IMG/VR virus record: IMGVR_UViG_3300033146_000601
Coordinates: 1 to 64,000 of that record
Reading direction: 5' to 3' (one strand)
DNA length: 64,000 nt
Origin: a virus
The position numbers and the translations under genes are program-made. Below, piece after piece: positions 60,181 to 64,000 of this stretch; the first letter of the stretch is position 1, and each line of letters starts with the position of its first letter. The notes beneath the pieces are model-generated. The model worked only from the letters and a program-made list of their open reading frames with translations. It had not been told where the DNA came from and searched no databases.

Positions 60181-61773
60181 CTATCCTTTGTCTGGGTTTA
60201 AAGCTGAATATTTATTTGATATGATATTGTCTCTTAATGTTTTTGTTAATTTATATTTTTCAGATTTAGTTACATAAAATATTTGATCAACTTCATTAAC
60301 TAACATATTCATATTAGACAATGATGAATTTTTAATATAGATTGGAATTTTGATTGAATCAAATAAATATTTTTTTATTCCATCCGGAGATAAATATATA
60401 TGAACAATATCATTATAATTTAAAGTAATTGAATCTAAATATGTTAATGATGGATCTATATCCGTAATCACATGCTCATCAGGAATATTATATTTTGATG
60501 AATTAGATTGTTTAATATTTGAAATAATACTATCAACTGATGGTTTTGTTTTTTTTTCAATAGTTGATATATTTGGGATAGTATTTTTTGAACTTTTACT
60601 AATACTAATTTTATCTGTTACTAATTTAATAACTTCAAAAGTTTTATCAAATATAATTTTATTTGAATCATTTCTTAATGCTGCACTTGGATGAATTATT
60701 GGAATAATATTATTAAATACTTGTCCACTATTTTCAATAATTGATCCTGAAATGTCAAACGATTCCATTGCATGTTTTCCAATAGGAATATAGATTTTTG
60801 CTGGAAATTTATCTATAATATATTTAAGATTTGGTTTACATTTTTTAATAACTTGATTAAGTTTCTTATCAGTTTTTCCAGTATCTGCTTGTGTACGTGT
60901 ACTACACATTATAATATTAGATATTATATATGTAATATTTGGATTAATATTTAATAATTTTGATCTAAATAATTTTCCAGATTCACCAACTAATAATCTA
61001 TTATATAAACTTTCATCATACCCAGGATTTAATAAAATAAATCCAATATCTACAGGTTCAACTTTCAATAAATTGGAATCCACTGCAATTAATTTATTAT
61101 TAAACAATGGACAAGATTGACAATTTTTACTATTCATCTTTTTTGCATTTAATTCAATATTAATATTTATTATATCTTCAGACAATGGAATTGATAATTG
61201 ATCTTCTATTTTTGAATTAATATCTATTTGAGATTCTGTATTATTATTTTGAGAATAATTAGCAATTTTTAAATTTAATTTGCTAGTTTCCCCATTTATT
61301 AATTTATTAATTGTCTCTAAATATTCGATATCATTCTTTAGCATTTCATACAAAAAATTTAATTCTAAATCATTAATATATGAATTTTTTATCATATTAA
61401 AATAAGTTTTTAATAAACTTTTAATTATTGGTTTATTATGATCTTTTAAATCATTAAATTTAATAAAATATAATTTATCTACATTATTCATTTGCATAAT
61501 AAATTTAATTGAATTTATCATTTCCATTTCATCAAATGAATAAAAATCAAATTTATTATTCATATAAGTATTAATATATTTAATTATATATGGATTGCTA
61601 TAATTATAACTAATTAATCGTTTAAATATTTCTCGTTTATTAACATTATATTTTGATAATATCTGCGAAAAATTATTATTATTTGAGTCTTGTAAAATAT
61701 ATAAACTTAATAATTTTAAAAAATCAATATAATTAGTTTTCTTTTTTATCGTTTTTCCTTTGGCATCAGTCAA
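60181..61773 (-). CDS. Uracil-DNA-glycosylase-like protein with extra domains
   Basis: 530 residues, start TTG at 61773 (GGAG 7 nt before). The middle third is UDG family 4/5-like: NCQSCPLFNNK, then GFILLNPGYDESLYNRLLVG, ESGKLFRSKLL, ISNIIMCSTRTQA, KKCKPNLKYI and IPIIHPSAAL, with four Cys positions for an iron-sulfur cluster. N-terminal 220 and C-terminal 130 residues are not recognised. Removes uracil from DNA in family 4/5 enzymes, but the catalytic residues are uncertain here. Confidence 0.7.
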   Translation of the reverse strand: MTDAKGKTIKKKTNYIDFLKLLSLYILQDSNNNNFSQILSKYNVNKREIFKRLISYNYSNPYIIKYINTYMNNKFDFYSFDEMEMINSIKFIMQMNNVDKLYFIKFNDLKDHNKPIIKSLLKTYFNMIKNSYINDLELNFLYEMLKNDIEYLETINKLINGETSKLNLKIANYSQNNNTESQIDINSKIEDQLSIPLSEDIININIELNAKKMNSKNCQSCPLFNNKLIAVDSNLLKVEPVDIGFILLNPGYDESLYNRLLVGESGKLFRSKLLNINPNITYIISNIIMCSTRTQADTGKTDKKLNQVIKKCKPNLKYIIDKFPAKIYIPIGKHAMESFDISGSIIENSGQVFNNIIPIIHPSAALRNDSNKIIFDKTFEVIKLVTDKISISKSSKNTIPNISTIEKKTKPSVDSIISNIKQSNSSKYNIPDEHVITDIDPSLTYLDSITLNYNDIVHIYLSPDGIKKYLFDSIKIPIYIKNSSLSNMNMLVNEVDQIFYVTKSEKYKLTKTLRDNIISNKYSALNPDKG

Positions 61774-61809
61774 TATGCATCTCCATATAATTTTAGTTAA
61801 AAAAAATTA

Positions 61810-61848
61810 TTTGGATCATAATCATAATAATTATGATCCAAATTTTTA
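61810..61848 (-). terminator. Intrinsic terminator
   Basis: 13-bp stem TTTGGATCATAAT / ATTATGATCCAAA, followed on the - strand by TAATTTTTTT. Ends the gene at 61853. Confidence 0.75.
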
Positions 61849-61852
61849 AGGG

Positions 61853-62356
61853 TTACAATTCAGCTAGTAGGGAATCTAGGGCTGAATCCAGGGACTGTTT
61901 ACTCTTTCCTCCTCCACCTGGTTTGGAAACGGCATCAGATTTACACAATTTGGTTAAAATTAGCTTCTCAGCCTTTTTAGCCTTATCGGTTAGGGGAGTA
62001 GCATAATCAGGGACTAATCCTCCTTTTTTATTGGTTTTTTTTTCATATGCATTATCATCAGCTTCTAAAACTCTATTTCTAATTCCGGATTTTAATGTTT
62101 GTAAGATTCGATTTACCTGATGCTTTGTTAAACCTGTGGCCTTTGCCATTTCATCATATGTTTGACTCTTAATATTAGCCATAACATAATCAATTTTTTC
62201 TGAATCAATAATGATGTCATTTCTTTTTTTCTTTTCAGGAACTACTTTTTCTACTTCTTCTACAGTTTCTACAGTTTCCATACTTTCTTCTACATTGGTT
62301 TCTGTTTCTGCATTTACATCTTCAACAGTTGAAAACGGTGGGGTTGTGAAAGCCAT
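61853..62356 (-). CDS. HTH DNA-binding protein with acidic N-terminal region
   Basis: 167 residues. Acidic Thr/Glu/Val-rich start (residues 5-40), then YDEMAKATGLTKHQVNRILQ, a clear helix-turn-helix, then GIRNRVLEAD and a basic K-rich part with GGGGKSKQSLDSALDSLLAE at the end. GC-richer. Two promoter motifs upstream suggest strong expression. Could be a regulator or an abundant DNA-binding protein. Confidence 0.65.
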   Translation of the reverse strand: MAFTTPPFSTVEDVNAETETNVEESMETVETVEEVEKVVPEKKKRNDIIIDSEKIDYVMANIKSQTYDEMAKATGLTKHQVNRILQTLKSGIRNRVLEADDNAYEKKTNKKGGLVPDYATPLTDKAKKAEKLILTKLCKSDAVSKPGGGGKSKQSLDSALDSLLAEL

Positions 62357-62428
62357 TGTAATACTCCTTATGTTTAGTTTTTGTTTTTTTATTTTTTCAC
62401 AAAGAAAAAATAATTTGTTATTGAGATA

Positions 62429-62454
62429 ATTTCTATATTAAATCTTTGAATATT
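62429..62454 (-). promoter_or_regulatory. Candidate promoter
   Basis: - strand AATATTC, 11 nt, ATAGAAAT, 73 nt before the HTH gene. Consensus match. Confidence 0.65.
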
Positions 62455-62494
62455 AAATTCATGACTTAAATAAAATTATATCTATTATAAGTTA

Positions 62495-62502
62495 ATTTCT
62501 AT
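62495..62502 (-). promoter_or_regulatory. Candidate promoter, second copy
   Basis: - strand ATAGAAAT preceded by an A/T-rich spacer and no clear box. The 277-base gap 62357-62633 otherwise holds no gene, only these two motifs. Confidence 0.4.
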
Positions 62503-62633
62503 ATATTTTTTGACATGCGAAAAAATACATGAATATAACATATTGAAATTATTAGATATTTTTGTCAATATTTAACTAAAAACTAATAATTAACTTTATT
62601 CACATATTTTTTACAATAAAATATACATTGATT

Positions 62634-64000
62634 TTATGATTTTTTGTCTAACACAATATTTAATATAGTATTAAAGCAAAATTGTTCATGATTTAATATA
62701 GATCGTTTTAAATCCGAATCTAAAATTACTTGATTCATATAATTTTGTTTTTCAATAGTATCTGGCCATTCAACAACATATTCTATGCCTGAACGGAGTA
62801 CTTGTTTAATTTGATCCGCCTCCATTTGACCTAGCCCTTTAAATCTTTCAATATAATATTTTTTATTTTTATATTGAGCAATTAATGATTCATCAAATAA
62901 TGGAATATATTCTTTTTTATTCAATGCTGCATATAATGGTGGAATCATAACACTGACCCGTTTTTGTTTTATCATATCTGGAGCAAATTTTTGCAAAGCC
63001 AATAAAACCAACACAGAAATGTGTCTTCCATCAGAATCAGCATCTGCTAATATTTTTATATATTTGTATCGTCTATTATTTTCTGTTCCTATTGCTTCTC
63101 TTAAATCGGTTAATTCTTTATTTTTACCAATTTTATCAGCAGTAGCTTTTAATACATTAAGAACTTTACCTTTTAATGGGAAAATAGCTTCAGTTTTAAT
63201 ATTACGAGTACGTTTCAATGGACCAGCAGCACTATCTCCTTCTACAATATATAACACGTCTCCATATTTATTTGTGCAATCACACAATTTATTAGAGGCT
63301 TTAATAAATTTATTATTACCATTTGAGCTTATTAATTTTTTATGTAATTTGTGTTCAATATTTTGTTGAATAGTTTGCATAATATTTTTATCAAAATATT
63401 TAGTTAATTTTGAACTGATTTTATTAAGTAAATAAGTAATATCACTAATAGTTCTAGTTTTAGCCTGTGAATCAAATTTAGGTTCATTAACCGTAACATT
63501 AACATATAAATTAATTCCTAATAGAAATAAATTTGGATTAATATTTTTATATTTATATCCAAATTTAGTTTGTAAAATATGTTTGATACATGTTTGAATG
63601 TTTGTTAAATATGTACCAGAACATGGTCTCAAATTTATATCACCAATAATATTCATTTTTTGGGAATTTTCATAATTAATATAAATTGATAATTGTTCAG
63701 AATCATCTGTCATAGAAATGACATTTAATTCTGATTCATCAACTTTTAATAATTCTGAAACATATGTTTTCATTGGGCGTTTTGTCAATTGTTTATCGTT
63801 AAAATAAAAATCAGATGTAAGATATTGAGATTGAGCTAATTTTAATCTATTAACAACTGATTGTAAATCAATATGCATAAGATCAAAATATTTAGAATTT
63901 GGTTGAAAATTAATTAATGTTGAATAATTATCATTATCTTCTAATATTTCTTTACTTATAAAAATTGAATTTTTAAAAATATATTGATAAACTTTAGTTT
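62634..64000 (-). CDS. Type IIA DNA topoisomerase (GyrB/T4 gp39-like), 5' end outside window
   Basis: The frame stays open upstream of the ATG at 63878 to the window edge, so this is a partial gene. YIVEGDSAAGPLKRTRN, IFPLKGKVLNVL, KILADADSDGRHI are the TOPRIM motifs, and ERFKGLGQMEADQIKQ the following GyrB segment. The ATPase domain lies outside, with its transducer part at 63300-64000. The A subunit gene is not in the window. Confidence 0.85.
   Translation of the reverse strand, partial: TKVYQYIFKNSIFISKEILEDNDNYSTLINFQPNSKYFDLMHIDLQSVVNRLKLAQSQYLTSDFYFNDKQLTKRPMKTYVSELLKVDESELNVISMTDDSEQLSIYINYENSQKMNIIGDINLRPCSGTYLTNIQTCIKHILQTKFGYKYKNINPNLFLLGINLYVNVTVNEPKFDSQAKTRTISDITYLLNKISSKLTKYFDKNIMQTIQQNIEHKLHKKLISSNGNNKFIKASNKLCDCTNKYGDVLYIVEGDSAAGPLKRTRNIKTEAIFPLKGKVLNVLKATADKIGKNKELTDLREAIGTENNRRYKYIKILADADSDGRHISVLVLLALQKFAPDMIKQKRVSVMIPPLYAALNKKEYIPLFDESLIAQYKNKKYYIERFKGLGQMEADQIKQVLRSGIEYVVEWPDTIEKQNYMNQVILDSDLKRSILNHEQFCFNTILNIVLDKKS

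Noticed and set aside
62357-62633. Search for a gene in the 277-base gap
   Set aside because: No ORF with SD on either strand; only two promoter motifs seen.
1-64000. CRISPR array, integrase, IS element or tRNA genes
   Set aside because: No spaced repeats, transposase or recombinase motif, or tRNA cloverleaf found by eye.

Overview
The window is part of the genome of a large, very AT-rich (roughly a quarter G+C by eye) tailed phage with a contractile tail. The sheath and tube genes at the left end show the tail type. Two complete but differently split multisubunit RNA polymerases point to the phiKZ-like jumbo phages. I cannot name the host or the species. I see no tRNA gene, CRISPR array, integrase or transposase.

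Layout. Bases 1-5356 (+ strand) hold virion genes: a repeat-built protein cut by the window edge, a probable baseplate or fibre component, the tail sheath and two paralogous tail-tube proteins, closed by a bidirectional terminator at 5380-5413. Almost everything from 5418 to 64000 is on the - strand, so transcription runs from high to low coordinates. The exceptions are two small + strand units, at 23.4 kb (a candidate structured RNA) and 36.5-37.5 kb (a protein gene, a candidate structured RNA and a second small gene).

Functional groups. Transcription: RNAP set 1 is a one-piece beta (10729-15303) with split beta' (23690-24982 and 15846-17612). RNAP set 2 is a split beta (38919-40118 and 40237-42189) with one-piece beta' (42554-45607). 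Replication and repair: family B DNA polymerase split into two separated genes (51884-53974 and 56016-56891), a T4-gp45-like putative clamp, OB-fold SSB and a second SSB-like protein, RecJ-like, UvsW-like, DinG-like and DEAH helicases or nucleases, FEN-type nuclease, DnaQ-type exonuclease, DNA ligase, type IIA topoisomerase (cut by the right edge), and a UDG-like protein. RNA repair: an Rnl2-like RNA ligase. Nucleotides: class II ribonucleotide reductase and dUTPase. DNA modification: FolE2, QueD, QueE, QueC and a DpdA-like transglycosylase together make a full route for putting a 7-deazaguanine into phage DNA. Host interaction candidates: a Csx3-like putative ring nuclease, a Lar-like zinc protein, a permuted papain-like enzyme and an alpha/beta hydrolase.

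Regulation. A motif containing ATAGAAAT occurs in 16 intergenic places, oriented with the downstream gene. In nine of them an AATATTC-like box lies exactly 11 nt upstream. I infer this is the promoter of one phage transcription system. Two genes carry a near-identical hairpin leader overlapping the ribosome-binding site. Several large enzymes start at TTG and one small gene apparently at ATT.
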